Assembly (NCBI GenBank): GCA_001820255.1
Contig: MHPA01000005.1
Coordinates: forward strand, 1 to 26,594
Length of the DNA stretch: 26,594 nucleotides
Direction: 5' to 3'
From: Candidatus Staskawiczbacteria bacterium RIFCSPLOWO2_01_FULL_38_12b
Lineage (GTDB): Bacteria; Patescibacteriota; Minisyncoccia; Minisyncoccales; Staskawiczbacteraceae
Made by a program: the position numbers and the translations under genes. Below, one piece after another: positions 6,927-14,076 of this stretch (the first letter of the stretch is position 1; every line of letters begins with the position of its first letter). The notes under the pieces were generated by a model. It was not told where the DNA came from and ran no database searches. It worked only from the letters and a program-made list of their open reading frames with translations.

Positions 6927-7005
6927 CAATTTACGAATAAACATCCGAATGTTCCGAATACGTATTTGGATTATTCGGATGCAGATTCGGATTATTCGGA
7001 TCGCT
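6927..7005. repeat. TTCGGAT / ATCCGAAT short repeats upstream of the DHH-like gene
   Basis: ATCCGAATGTTCCGAATACG on the left is answered by repeated ATTCGGAT units on the right (GGATTATTCGGATGCAGATT, then CGGATTATTCGGATCG), so the stretch is partly inverted and partly directly repeated. It ends 6 bp before the ATG at 7012 and lies between two divergent genes, where a promoter would be expected. Confidence 0.6.
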
Positions 7006-7011
7006 AATTAT

Positions 7012-7854
7012 ATGGAATCACTACAAGAAATAAAAAAACTAATCAGCGAAGCTAAAAATATTTGCGTTATTCCGTCAGATAATTATGAAAGCGAAAGCAT
7101 CCCTGGTGCATTGGCTCTTTTTTATACTCTAAAAGAATTAGGCAAAAATGTAAACTTGCTCATTGGTGATTTTCCAAAAACATTTAATTTTTTAGTGCCT
7201 TCTTTAGATTATATTTCCACACCAAAAAACTTCGTGCTATCAATCCCAAAAAGCGTGGCTGATGTTTCCCAGGTATATTACGAAAAAAATGAAGACAATT
7301 TAAAAATACATTTGACCATTGAAAAGGGAAGCATTAAAAAAGACAATATTTCTTTTTACTTTGCCGACGCAAAACCGGATTTGGTAATCACTCTTGGAAT
7401 ACAGGATTTCCAAAAACAATTATCGGACAAACTGGATTCTTTCGGCTTTATCTTAGATTCCCCTATTTTAAACATTGACAGCAGCCGGCCGGCCTTTGCC
7501 CAAAATAAAACTGTGGCAATAGAAAATAAAAAATTTGGCAGTGTTAATATTGTGGAAAATCGCTCTTTATCTGAAATACTCTTAGATATTATCACTCCTA
7601 TTAGCGCAAGCGCCGTTATTAAGAAAAATCAGGCCGACTGCCTTCTTGCCGGTCTTATTACATACTATAATAATTTCCAGGATTCCGATATGAGCCCCGA
7701 GATATTTGAACTGTGCGCCAAGTTGATGAAAAGCGGAGCTAACCGCCAGGGAATCATTGAAAAATTATACCTTAAAAAAAATCAAAGCCCCAGTATTGTT
7801 GAAGACAACATAATCCCTTTATTAGAACCTGCAACAAATACCATTGGTGCATAA
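7012..7854 (+). CDS. DHH-family-like protein with degenerate active site
   Basis: 280 residues from the ATG at 7012. An in-frame ATG at 6949 would add 21 residues encoded by the TTCGGAT repeats, so I reject it. The layout follows NrnA-type DHH phosphoesterases: PGALALFYTLKELGKNVNLL corresponds to 'GSalaLxxaLkxlGkxv', LVITLGIQD precedes the third motif, and LNIDSSRP ... KFGSVNIVE occupies the place of the name-giving IDHH...fGdxNxV motif. The usual Asp-His-His is Asp-Ser-Ser here, and the DxD of the first motif (NPDGD in active enzymes) reads SDNYES. Metal binding is therefore probably lost, suggesting a binding or structural role. It is upstream of the PilB-type ATPase on the same strand, separated by hairpin A3. 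Confidence 0.7.
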   Translation: MESLQEIKKLISEAKNICVIPSDNYESESIPGALALFYTLKELGKNVNLLIGDFPKTFNFLVPSLDYISTPKNFVLSIPKSVADVSQVYYEKNEDNLKIHLTIEKGSIKKDNISFYFADAKPDLVITLGIQDFQKQLSDKLDSFGFILDSPILNIDSSRPAFAQNKTVAIENKKFGSVNIVENRSLSEILLDIITPISASAVIKKNQADCLLAGLITYYNNFQDSDMSPEIFELCAKLMKSGANRQGIIEKLYLKKNQSPSIVEDNIIPLLEPATNTIGA

Positions 7855-7895
7855 CTAATATAGCCCTTAGCCGTTCGATCAAAAAAATAATAACT

Positions 7896-7933
7896 ACGGT
7901 GAATTACCAAATGCCAATTTGGTAATTCACAGT
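7896..7933. repeat. Solo hairpin A3, diverged A-family ends
   Basis: ACGGTGAATTACCAAAT (7896-7912), loop GCCA, then ATTTGGTAATTCACAGT (7917-7933), with one mismatch in 17 pairs. The GTGAATTAC half matches the ends of element A4 (CTGTGAATTACGAAATGC). Both arms have changed GAAAT to CAAAT together. It lies 20 bp upstream of the PilB start, so in mRNA it would form just before the translation start. Confidence 0.7.
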
Positions 7934-7953
7934 AACTATGTTTCTTTGCAATT

Positions 7954-9312
7954 ATGGAAGAGCTAAAGAAAAAATTACTAGGGTCGGTAACTATTACACC
8001 GGAAATAATCGGTGATATTGAGAAATCTGTAAAAAATATTTCAGATTTTGGAAAAAAAATCACCGGCTATGCGACCGAAAACACCACCAACCTTTTGGAT
8101 ATTATTTTATTTGGCGCCATTCACCTTGAGGCTTCCGATATTCATATTGAGCCGCAAAATGAAGACGTGAGATTAAGAATAAGGATTGACGGTATTTTAC
8201 AAGATACCGTTTTTTTTGACCAAACCACTTACCATCACCTTATTTCAAGGCTCAAGCTGTTATCAAAACTTAAATTAAATGTTACCGACAAACCCCAAGA
8301 CGGCCGGTTTAGCATCGTAGTAGGCACCATGTTAATTGAGATAAGGACTTCCAGCCTCCCGGCCGAATATGGCGAGTCTATTGTAATGAGGATTTTAAAT
8401 CCTAATAACTTAAGCTTAAAATCATTGGATATCAGGAAAGATTTGTATGATATTTTCTTAAAAGAAATTAAAAAGCCTAACGGTATTATTATTGTTACCG
8501 GCCCCACCAGTTCCGGGAAAACCACCACCCTGTACGCCTTTTTGATGGAAATTCAAAAACCGGAAATTAAAATAGTAACCATTGAAGACCCTATTGAATA
8601 CCATTTAAAAGGGGTGTCGCAAACCCAGGTTTCACCCGGCGCTTCGCATTTTAACTCGACAATCGGTGAAATGGTTACCGAAAAAGGATATGATTTTTCG
8701 GACGGACTCCGTTCTATTGTTCGGCAAAATCCCGACGTAATTTTGGTTGGAGAAATCAGGGATTTGGAAACCGCTAAAATCTCCCTACAAGCATCCCTTA
8801 CCGGCCATCTGGTACTTTCCACCCTGCACACCAATGACGCTCCCGGCACTATCCCAAGATTAATTGATTTGGGAATAGAGCCCTACTCCATAGCCCCCGC
8901 CCTTAAAATGGCCATCGGACAAAGACTGGTCAGAAGGGTATGTAAAAAATGCTCCAGTTTAGTGGCGCCGTCGGCAGATGAATTATCGGAAATTAAAAAA
9001 GGCTTAAAAAATTTATCAAAGACGGTAGTTATTCCAAGGGATTTTGATACCATAAAAATTGTAAAAGAAAATGAGCAAGGGTGCGAGTATTGCAACCATA
9101 CCGGCTATAAAGGAAGGAAGGGCTTATATGAAGTATTTTTGGTTGACCCGGAAATGGAAAGGGTTATTTTAAAAAATCCGCCGGTTTCTGAAATTAAAGA
9201 GCTGGCCATTAAAAAAGGCATGACAACTATTTATCAATCGGGACTGATTGAAATTGTGTCGGGAATCACCACTTTTAAAGAGCTTTCCAGGGTGGTTGAA
9301 CGGGACGAGTAA
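7954..9312 (+). CDS. pilB: Type IV pilus / type II secretion assembly ATPase (PilB/GspE)
   Basis: 452 residues, shorter than the usual 550-570 because the N-terminal N1 domain is missing. The N2 part is at about 45-145 (SDIHIEPQNEDVRLRIRIDG). Walker A is GPTSSGKTT (about 183-191), followed by the Asp box VTIEDPIEYHLKGVSQTQV, Walker B VILVGEIRD (about 262) and the His box LSTLHTNDA (about 288). A four-Cys zinc site has CKKC (about 331) and CEYC (about 376), with a C-terminal hexamer domain. The complete Glu and zinc motifs point to an extension ATPase, not PilT. It would drive pilin polymerisation from the cytoplasmic face, and the ComEA-like protein at 12201 could share the pilus-based DNA-uptake pathway. 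Confidence 0.92.
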   Translation: MEELKKKLLGSVTITPEIIGDIEKSVKNISDFGKKITGYATENTTNLLDIILFGAIHLEASDIHIEPQNEDVRLRIRIDGILQDTVFFDQTTYHHLISRLKLLSKLKLNVTDKPQDGRFSIVVGTMLIEIRTSSLPAEYGESIVMRILNPNNLSLKSLDIRKDLYDIFLKEIKKPNGIIIVTGPTSSGKTTTLYAFLMEIQKPEIKIVTIEDPIEYHLKGVSQTQVSPGASHFNSTIGEMVTEKGYDFSDGLRSIVRQNPDVILVGEIRDLETAKISLQASLTGHLVLSTLHTNDAPGTIPRLIDLGIEPYSIAPALKMAIGQRLVRRVCKKCSSLVAPSADELSEIKKGLKNLSKTVVIPRDFDTIKIVKENEQGCEYCNHTGYKGRKGLYEVFLVDPEMERVILKNPPVSEIKELAIKKGMTTIYQSGLIEIVSGITTFKELSRVVERDE

Positions 9313-9346
9313 ATAAAAACCAGCCTTTCTTAGAAAAAAAACTGGC

Positions 9347-9490
9347 AAAAAAAACAGCTCTGGAGTTGGAGGCGTCATGGTGTCTGGGACACCAGTAAAA
9401 GCTTGTTTAGGGAATAATCGAGCCGGAGCAAGATTATCCATTCTAAGACATGCCCATATAAAACCTCCAACTCCAGAGCTGTTTTGGTTT
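9347..9490 (-). ncRNA. Candidate structured RNA with 22-bp closing stem (6S-like shape)
   Basis: AAAACAGCTCTGGAGTTGGA plus GG (9351-9372) is perfectly complementary to 9464-9485. Inside are a perfect small hairpin, GGTGTC-TGG-GACACC (about 9379-9393), and a longer bulged stem-loop (GCTTGTTTAG / CTAAGACATGC with ATAATC / GATTAT). This gives a closing stem, an internal bubble with a side hairpin, and a terminal stem-loop. On the minus strand the closing stem is followed by TTTTTTTT (9354-9347), like an intrinsic terminator, and a -10-like CATAAT (9501-9496) lies 11 bp before the stem, so I favour minus-strand transcription. The overall shape recalls 6S RNA, but no sequence match is claimed. It could instead be another palindromic element or a bidirectional terminator. 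Confidence 0.45.
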
Positions 9491-9527
9491 CTCTGATTAT
9501 GGTACGATTATTACAAAACTAGGCTAA

Positions 9528-9702
9528 AACTGTGAATTACGAAATGCTCGTTAGAGAAAACTTTTCGGGTCTTTTTTCCAAATTTGAGCTATAAATTTGC
9601 TATAATTTTTTCCCGTAGCCGTAGGCTACGATAAAAAATTCTATCAAATTTCTACTCTCAAATTTAAAAAAAATACCTCGAAGCATTTCGTAATTCACAG
9701 TT
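9528..9702 (+). repeat. Palindromic element A4
   Basis: Perfect 20-bp terminal inverted repeats, AACTGTGAATTACGAAATGC (9528-9547) and complement (9683-9702). The interior has TTTTCGGGTCTTTTTTCCAA, then the core TTTGCTATAATTTTTT (9597-9612) and ATTCTATC (9638-9645) around the tip hairpin CGTAGCC/GGCTACG. The orientation is +, and the extended -10 match TTTGCTATAAT (TATAAT at 9601-9606) points toward ruvB, 144 bp downstream. Confidence 0.85.
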
Positions 9703-9744
9703 AAAAATTATACAATAATCTAATTATATCACCTTGCAATATAT

Positions 9745-10776
9745 ATGTCAAGCATATTAGACCTGCCTACCGGGCAGGCAGAGAAAAAACTAGATAAAGA
9801 GGATGAAATCCTAGATTCTTCTTTAAGGCCAAAAAACTGGGCTGATTATGTCGGCCAGGAAAAAATCAAGGAAAATTTAAAAATTATTATCACGGCGGCT
9901 AAACAAAGGAATCAATCGCCTGACCATTTACTGTTTTATGGCAATTCGGGATTAGGAAAAACCACCCTGGCTCACCTAGTGGCCCTGGAAATGGGTAAAA
10001 AAATACGGATGACATCCGGCCCAGCTATTGAAAGGGCAGGCGACTTGGCCGCCATTTTAACTAACCTGCAAGAAGGCGACGTGCTTTTTTTAGATGAAAT
10101 ACACCGGATGCACAAAACCATTGAAGAGTATATTTATCCGGCCATGGAAGACTATAAACTGAATTTGATTTTAGGAAAAGGCCCTATGGCTCGCACCATG
10201 GAATTGCAATTACCCCATTTTACCATTATCGGAGCCACCACCCGGCCCGGATTATTGTCAGCTCCACTACGAAATCGCTTTGGCGGTACATTCCAGCTTA
10301 ATTTTTACAAGCCAGAAGATATTGAAAAAATCATTGAACGGTCAGCTCGGCTTTTAAAGGTACACATCCATCCTGAAGCAATCAACATTATTGCCAAACG
10401 ATCACGCTTTACTCCACGCGTAGCAAACCGGCTTTTAAAACGGGTGCGGGATTTTGCGCAAGTAAAAAATCAAGGCGTGGTAACCCGCGAAATTACCGAA
10501 CACGCATTAGGGTCTTTGGAAGTTGACCACATGGGGCTTGAACCTGGCGATATTAAAATTTTACTGGCGCTCATTGAAAAGTTTGACGGAGGACCGGTGG
10601 GCTTGCAATCGTTGGCGGCGGCGGCCATGGAAGAAGAAGATACGCTTTTGGATATGTACGAGCCATATCTGATGCAATGCGGATTTATTGAACGCACCCC
10701 AAAAGGTAGAGTCGCTTCAAAAATGGCGTACGAGCATTTGGGGATTAAGTATAGTAAGGTGAATAATTTGATATAA
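9745..10776 (+). CDS. ruvB: Holliday junction branch-migration ATPase RuvB
   Basis: 343 residues, normal length. LRPKNWADYVGQEKIKENL opens the conserved part. Walker A is GNSGLGKTT (about 67-75), Walker B LFLDEIHRM (about 114-122), sensor 1 IIGATTRPGLLSAPLRNRFG with arginine finger, and sensor 2 TPRVANRLLKRVRDF. The C-terminal winged helix includes GPVGLQSLAAAAMEEEDTL and ends in the usual RTPKGRVAS block. RuvB hexamers drive branch migration with RuvA, and RuvC, encoded at 14956, cuts the junction. ruvA is not in the window. A palindrome in the first 12 codons encodes DLPTGQA ahead of the conserved region. The ATG at 9745 is the only plausible start. Confidence 0.97.
   Translation: MSSILDLPTGQAEKKLDKEDEILDSSLRPKNWADYVGQEKIKENLKIIITAAKQRNQSPDHLLFYGNSGLGKTTLAHLVALEMGKKIRMTSGPAIERAGDLAAILTNLQEGDVLFLDEIHRMHKTIEEYIYPAMEDYKLNLILGKGPMARTMELQLPHFTIIGATTRPGLLSAPLRNRFGGTFQLNFYKPEDIEKIIERSARLLKVHIHPEAINIIAKRSRFTPRVANRLLKRVRDFAQVKNQGVVTREITEHALGSLEVDHMGLEPGDIKILLALIEKFDGGPVGLQSLAAAAMEEEDTLLDMYEPYLMQCGFIERTPKGRVASKMAYEHLGIKYSKVNNLI
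9762..9781. repeat. In-frame GC-rich palindrome at the ruvB 5' end
   Basis: CCTGCCTACCGGGCAGGCAG forms a CCTGCC/GGCAGG hairpin and encodes LPTGQA in the non-conserved N-terminal tail of RuvB. A related CTGnCTG...CAGGCAG palindrome is inserted in the core of element A6 (about 23867-23893). Confidence 0.6.
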
Positions 10777-10802
10777 TAAATCTGTGAATAATTTTAGTAG
10801 CC

Positions 10803-10838
10803 ATGGTTCTAGTAAATTCATAGATTTACTAGAACCAT
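10803..10838. promoter_or_regulatory. 15-bp perfect hairpin directly upstream of the AAA ATPase gene
   Basis: ATGGTTCTAGTAAAT (10803-10817), loop TCATAG, then ATTTACTAGAACCAT (10824-10838). It ends 7 bp before the ATG at 10846 and has no following T tract, so it is not a normal terminator. In mRNA it would sit over the translation start region. As DNA it could be an operator or the scar of a palindromic element. Confidence 0.55.
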
Positions 10839-10845
10839 ACATTAT

Positions 10846-12201
10846 ATGAATCCGATAAATTGGCAACAATTTGGACTAAGAAAGAATCCCTACGACACAT
10901 TACCCCTTATTGAAGGCGGTGATTTACTTATAGATAAAGCCTTTATTGGAAGAAGTGCTGAAAGAAAATTCCTTGATAGTCTTTTTGAATCAAATAATAG
11001 AATTTGTTTAACTGTTTGCGGAGATATAGGAGTGGGAAAAACCAGCCTAGCTAATTTTCATAAATTTATTTGGAAATACACAAAAGAAAAACTACTGTTC
11101 TCCTTTAGGCGAGAAATTGAAGCTAACAATGATCTTCTTAATAAAAAAACTTTTCTGATAGAAATAATCGGTTCGGTATTACGAGAAATAAGATTACTGG
11201 ACCCCGATTTACTAAAAAATGAATTATTAAAAAAGTTATCTCAAATTGTCGATATTAGTCAAACTATTGCGCTTTCTGGTGGTGGCTCTGCTTTTGGCTT
11301 CGGGTTGGATTTTGGCAAAGAGGAAACAACTACTACTCCAATACAATTATCTGCAACCCTGCTTGAAGAGCATTTTATAGATTTAGTTAATTTCATTAAA
11401 AATAATAAAATTAAAGGACGGACATATTCCGGACTGATAGTCCATGTTAATAATTTTGACATTATTTTATCAAGTGAAAAGGGTAAAAAAATGTCAATTG
11501 ATTTTTTTCAAGAAATTAGAGATATTCTGCAAACACCCGATGTATATTTTTTATTTTTAGGCCCAAAAAATTTATTTAAAGATATTATCAGTGTTCATCA
11601 AAGAGTAAAAAGTATTTTTTATCAGACACCTCTAGTGATAAATCCTTTAAGTAAAAACGAAATAGTAAAAGCATTTGAAGAACGAATGCAATTACTAAAA
11701 TCTAATGACGTTGCTTCTTATATAAAACCTGTAGAAGATGAAGTGATATATAAAATATACGACCTTTATAACGGTGATATAAGATCAATTATGGCAAGTA
11801 TTGTTGATATCTTAGGTCAATATTCTGAAAAACTTGCCAAACCATTATCGGTAAATGAAGCAATGTTATTATTAGGAAAAGAGCGTTGGGAAAAAATTGA
11901 AAATATTATAAAATTAACAGATGAACAAAAGGAAATACTTAGATATTTAGCAAGTGCCGAAAAGTTTATCAGCCAAAAAGAAATTGTTAAAATATTCAAT
12001 AAGACTAAATCAAATGTTTCTTGGTATTATTTCAAACCATTAAAAGAGCATAATATAATTGAAGAAAAAAACATAGAAAATAGAACGCCGTATTATGGAT
12101 TAACCGCTGATTATATTCCATTAAAGTGGTTAATTAATTCTCAAAAAGAAGTAAATAAAAGTATAGACGATAAATCAAAACAATTACCACTGAATTTGTA
12201 A
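10846..12201 (+). CDS. AAA/STAND-type P-loop ATPase with C-terminal winged helix, function unknown
   Basis: 451 residues. The N-terminus (WQQFGLRKNPYDTLPL, then FIGRSAERKFLDSLF) resembles Orc/Cdc6- and STAND-like ATPases that begin with a short 'NPF/NPY' segment and an 'GR..E...L' box. Walker A is GDIGVGKTS (about 60-68). A Walker B-like strand is LIVHVNNFDII (about 197-207). Unusually, a Gly/Thr-rich insert (SGGGSAFGFGLDFGKEETTT, about 143-162) lies between them. Residues about 363-430 (EILRYLASAEKFISQKEIVK, then SNVSWYYFKPLKEHNIIEE) form a predicted DNA-binding winged helix. The gene is more AT-rich than ruvB and yebC, suggesting acquisition. Its stop overlaps the next ATG (TAATG), so it is translationally coupled to the ComEA-like gene. 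Confidence 0.65.
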   Translation: MNPINWQQFGLRKNPYDTLPLIEGGDLLIDKAFIGRSAERKFLDSLFESNNRICLTVCGDIGVGKTSLANFHKFIWKYTKEKLLFSFRREIEANNDLLNKKTFLIEIIGSVLREIRLLDPDLLKNELLKKLSQIVDISQTIALSGGGSAFGFGLDFGKEETTTTPIQLSATLLEEHFIDLVNFIKNNKIKGRTYSGLIVHVNNFDIILSSEKGKKMSIDFFQEIRDILQTPDVYFLFLGPKNLFKDIISVHQRVKSIFYQTPLVINPLSKNEIVKAFEERMQLLKSNDVASYIKPVEDEVIYKIYDLYNGDIRSIMASIVDILGQYSEKLAKPLSVNEAMLLLGKERWEKIENIIKLTDEQKEILRYLASAEKFISQKEIVKIFNKTKSNVSWYYFKPLKEHNIIEEKNIENRTPYYGLTADYIPLKWLINSQKEVNKSIDDKSKQLPLNL

Positions 12202-13199
12202 TGAAAAAAGTTTTTGTCTTATTGTTAATTGTACTAATATGCCCATTTATGGTTTTGGCGACCGACAAAGTTGAAATAAATACGGCAACACTCCAACAAT
12301 TAGAGCAAATAACGGGAATTGGCCCGGCGATAGCGCAAAGGATAATAGACGCCAGGCCGTTTTCGTCGGTTGACGATTTATTAAAAGTAAAAGGTATTGG
12401 AGAAAAAACGTTGCAAAAAATAAAAGACGAGGGACTGGCTTATGTCCAAGGTCAAACCCAAGAAATTGTCCCAGTAACCCAACCCCAAGCCACAACCCAA
12501 ACACCGCCCGAAGAACCCATTACCCAGGCCACCACAGAACAGCCGCCCATAATAACATACCCAAAAGGCGTGGTTATACATGAAATCTTGCCCGCTCCTG
12601 AAGGCGCTGACGATACAAATGAATATATAGAAATTTATAATAGTAATACTGCCGATATTGATATTTCAGGATGGAAACTACAAGATATTCAAGGGACGCC
12701 AACAACCTATATTTTTCCGAAAAACACAACAATATCTGCTGATGCATATTTAGTATTAAAAAGGCCAGAAACAAATATTACTTTAAATAACGATGAAGAT
12801 GGATTAAATTTGATAACTCCCGACGGGAAAATAACCGACACAGTAAACTTTACTAATGCGCAAAAAAACCAATCATATAATAAAACGGTGTCCGGCTGGC
12901 GTTGGAGCACCACTCAAACTCCGAGCGCAGCCAATATAATTACAACTGCGACAACTATTATAAAGTCTGCAAAAAAGCAAACAGCATTGCCAAAATCAAA
13001 AAAAACTGATAACAATAAAACCGTCGGTAATTCTGCAACCGCAAGCATAGCCGATGCAATACAGCTTGATAAAAATAACCAAACAAATCCCTGGCTGTTA
13101 TTTTTGATAGCTTTGGCAATTACTATAATTTCGGCCATAATAATTTTATTAATAAAGTTTAAACTATTAAAAAAACATGAGCGGTCACAGTCATTTTAA
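12201..13199 (+). CDS. ComEA-type helix-hairpin-helix / lamin-tail domain membrane protein
   Basis: 332 residues. Signal peptide about 1-20 (MKKVFVLLLIVLICPFMVLA). The ComEA HhH domain is at about 24-80 (KVEINTATLQQLEQITGIGP, then AIAQRIIDARPF ... VKGIGEKTLQKI). A Pro/Thr/Gln linker (about 85-115) follows, then a lamin-tail-like domain at about 118-240 (GVVIHEILPAPEGADDTNEY, IEIYN, DISGWKLQD). Next are a Lys/Thr linker and a C-terminal membrane helix (about 298-320, LLFLIALAITIISAIIILLI). ComEA proteins bind incoming double-stranded DNA during natural transformation, and LTD modules are common on exported nucleases and surface proteins. The N-terminus overlaps the preceding stop, and the last 23 bp overlap yebC. 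The role in DNA uptake is inferred from the HhH domain. Confidence 0.8.
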   Translation: MKKVFVLLLIVLICPFMVLATDKVEINTATLQQLEQITGIGPAIAQRIIDARPFSSVDDLLKVKGIGEKTLQKIKDEGLAYVQGQTQEIVPVTQPQATTQTPPEEPITQATTEQPPIITYPKGVVIHEILPAPEGADDTNEYIEIYNSNTADIDISGWKLQDIQGTPTTYIFPKNTTISADAYLVLKRPETNITLNNDEDGLNLITPDGKITDTVNFTNAQKNQSYNKTVSGWRWSTTQTPSAANIITTATTIIKSAKKQTALPKSKKTDNNKTVGNSATASIADAIQLDKNNQTNPWLLFLIALAITIISAIIILLIKFKLLKKHERSQSF

Positions 13200-13893
13200 A
13201 ACCGTTGCGGCCACTAAAAACGCTAACGACGCCAAAAAGGGCAAGATTTTTTCAAAGATGGCACGAGTTATCACTATTGCCGTAAAAGAAAAAGGGGCCG
13301 ACGTTACTAGTAACATTCAGTTAAAAGCCGCCATAGAAAAGGCTAAGGAGTTTAATATGCCCAAAGAAAACATTGAACGGGCTATTAAAAAGGGTACCGG
13401 CGAATTGGCTAGTGAAAACCTGGAAGAAGTTTCTTTTGAGGGTTTGGGCGCCGGAGGCGTTGCCATTATTATTGACGGGATTACTGATAACAAAAACCGG
13501 ACTCTGGGAGAGATAAAAGGCATTTTAAGCCAATATGGCGGGAAAATGGCCGGCGAAGGAGCGGTGCGCTGGATGTTTGAAAGGAGGGGGTTTATTTTGG
13601 CAAACAGCGGGGGTAAATTAAAAGAAGATCTGGAATTGTCCATTATTGAAGCGGGAGCCGAAGATTTTACTTGGAACGGAGATAATTTGGAAATTTATAC
13701 AAAACCGGAAAATTTAGAAACGGTCAAAAAAAATCTGGAACAAAAGCAAATCAAAATAGAATCAGCTTCTTTAAACTGGGTTGCCAAAGAGGAAATACTT
13801 TTGGAAGAAAAAAATAAAGAAAAAATCCAAAAACTTTTTGAAGCGCTAGATGAAAACGATGCGATCCAGGATATTTATTCTAATTTAAAATAA
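13177..13893 (+). CDS. yebC: YebC/TACO1-family protein
   Basis: 238 residues, the normal length. The N-terminus MSGHSHFKTVAATKNANDAK with KGKIFSKMAR matches the family's MsGHSKWxxIKxKKxxxDakRgkiFtKlar opening. Further conserved blocks are MPKENIERAIKKGTGE, EGLGAGGVAIII, TDNKNRTLGEIKGIL and WMFERRGFI. YebC-type proteins were long annotated as transcription regulators. The family is now linked to translation, helping ribosomes through difficult stretches such as proline runs. It overlaps the ComEA-like gene by 23 bp and is followed by element D. The ATG at 13177 gives the canonical start. Confidence 0.96.
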   Translation: MSGHSHFKTVAATKNANDAKKGKIFSKMARVITIAVKEKGADVTSNIQLKAAIEKAKEFNMPKENIERAIKKGTGELASENLEEVSFEGLGAGGVAIIIDGITDNKNRTLGEIKGILSQYGGKMAGEGAVRWMFERRGFILANSGGKLKEDLELSIIEAGAEDFTWNGDNLEIYTKPENLETVKKNLEQKQIKIESASLNWVAKEEILLEEKNKEKIQKLFEALDENDAIQDIYSNLK

Positions 13894-13909
13894 TTTTTAA
13901 TTTCCTGTC

Positions 13910-14076
13910 TAAGAAACTGTTTAGTAACCCCATATTTGCGCTAAAGTTATTTTTCCCGGCTGCAAATTTGCTATCATTCGTCGGCTTGCCACACGGGCAA
14001 ACCTCCTTACGCTATCAAATTTTCGCTCAGGAAAAAAAACTTTATCATCAAAAGAGGCTTATTAAACAGTTTCTTA
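13910..14076 (+). repeat. Palindromic element D, ends on the HNH gene start codon
   Basis: Terminal inverted repeats TAAGAAACTGTTTAGTAA (13910-13927) and TTATTAAACAGTTTCTTA (14059-14076), with one mismatch in 18 pairs. The core holds TTTGCTATCAT (13967-13977) and GCTATCAAATTT around a GGCTTGCC/GGGCAAAC tip, a diverged version of the A/C core in + orientation. The final A of the right repeat is the first base of the ATG (14076) of the HNH endonuclease gene. Confidence 0.75.

Noticed and set aside
9169..9441. Minus-strand ORF of 90 codons across the pilB end and the structured region
   Set aside because: It is antisense to conserved pilB sequence, low in plausibility, and interrupted by the perfect inverted repeat and T tracts.
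9347..9490. SRP RNA, RNase P RNA or tmRNA
   Set aside because: None of the conserved signature sequences of these RNAs is present on either strand.
13968..14075. N-terminal extension of the HNH endonuclease (36 codons)
   Set aside because: It would translate the palindromic element D; the ATG at 14076 starts a normal basic N-terminus.
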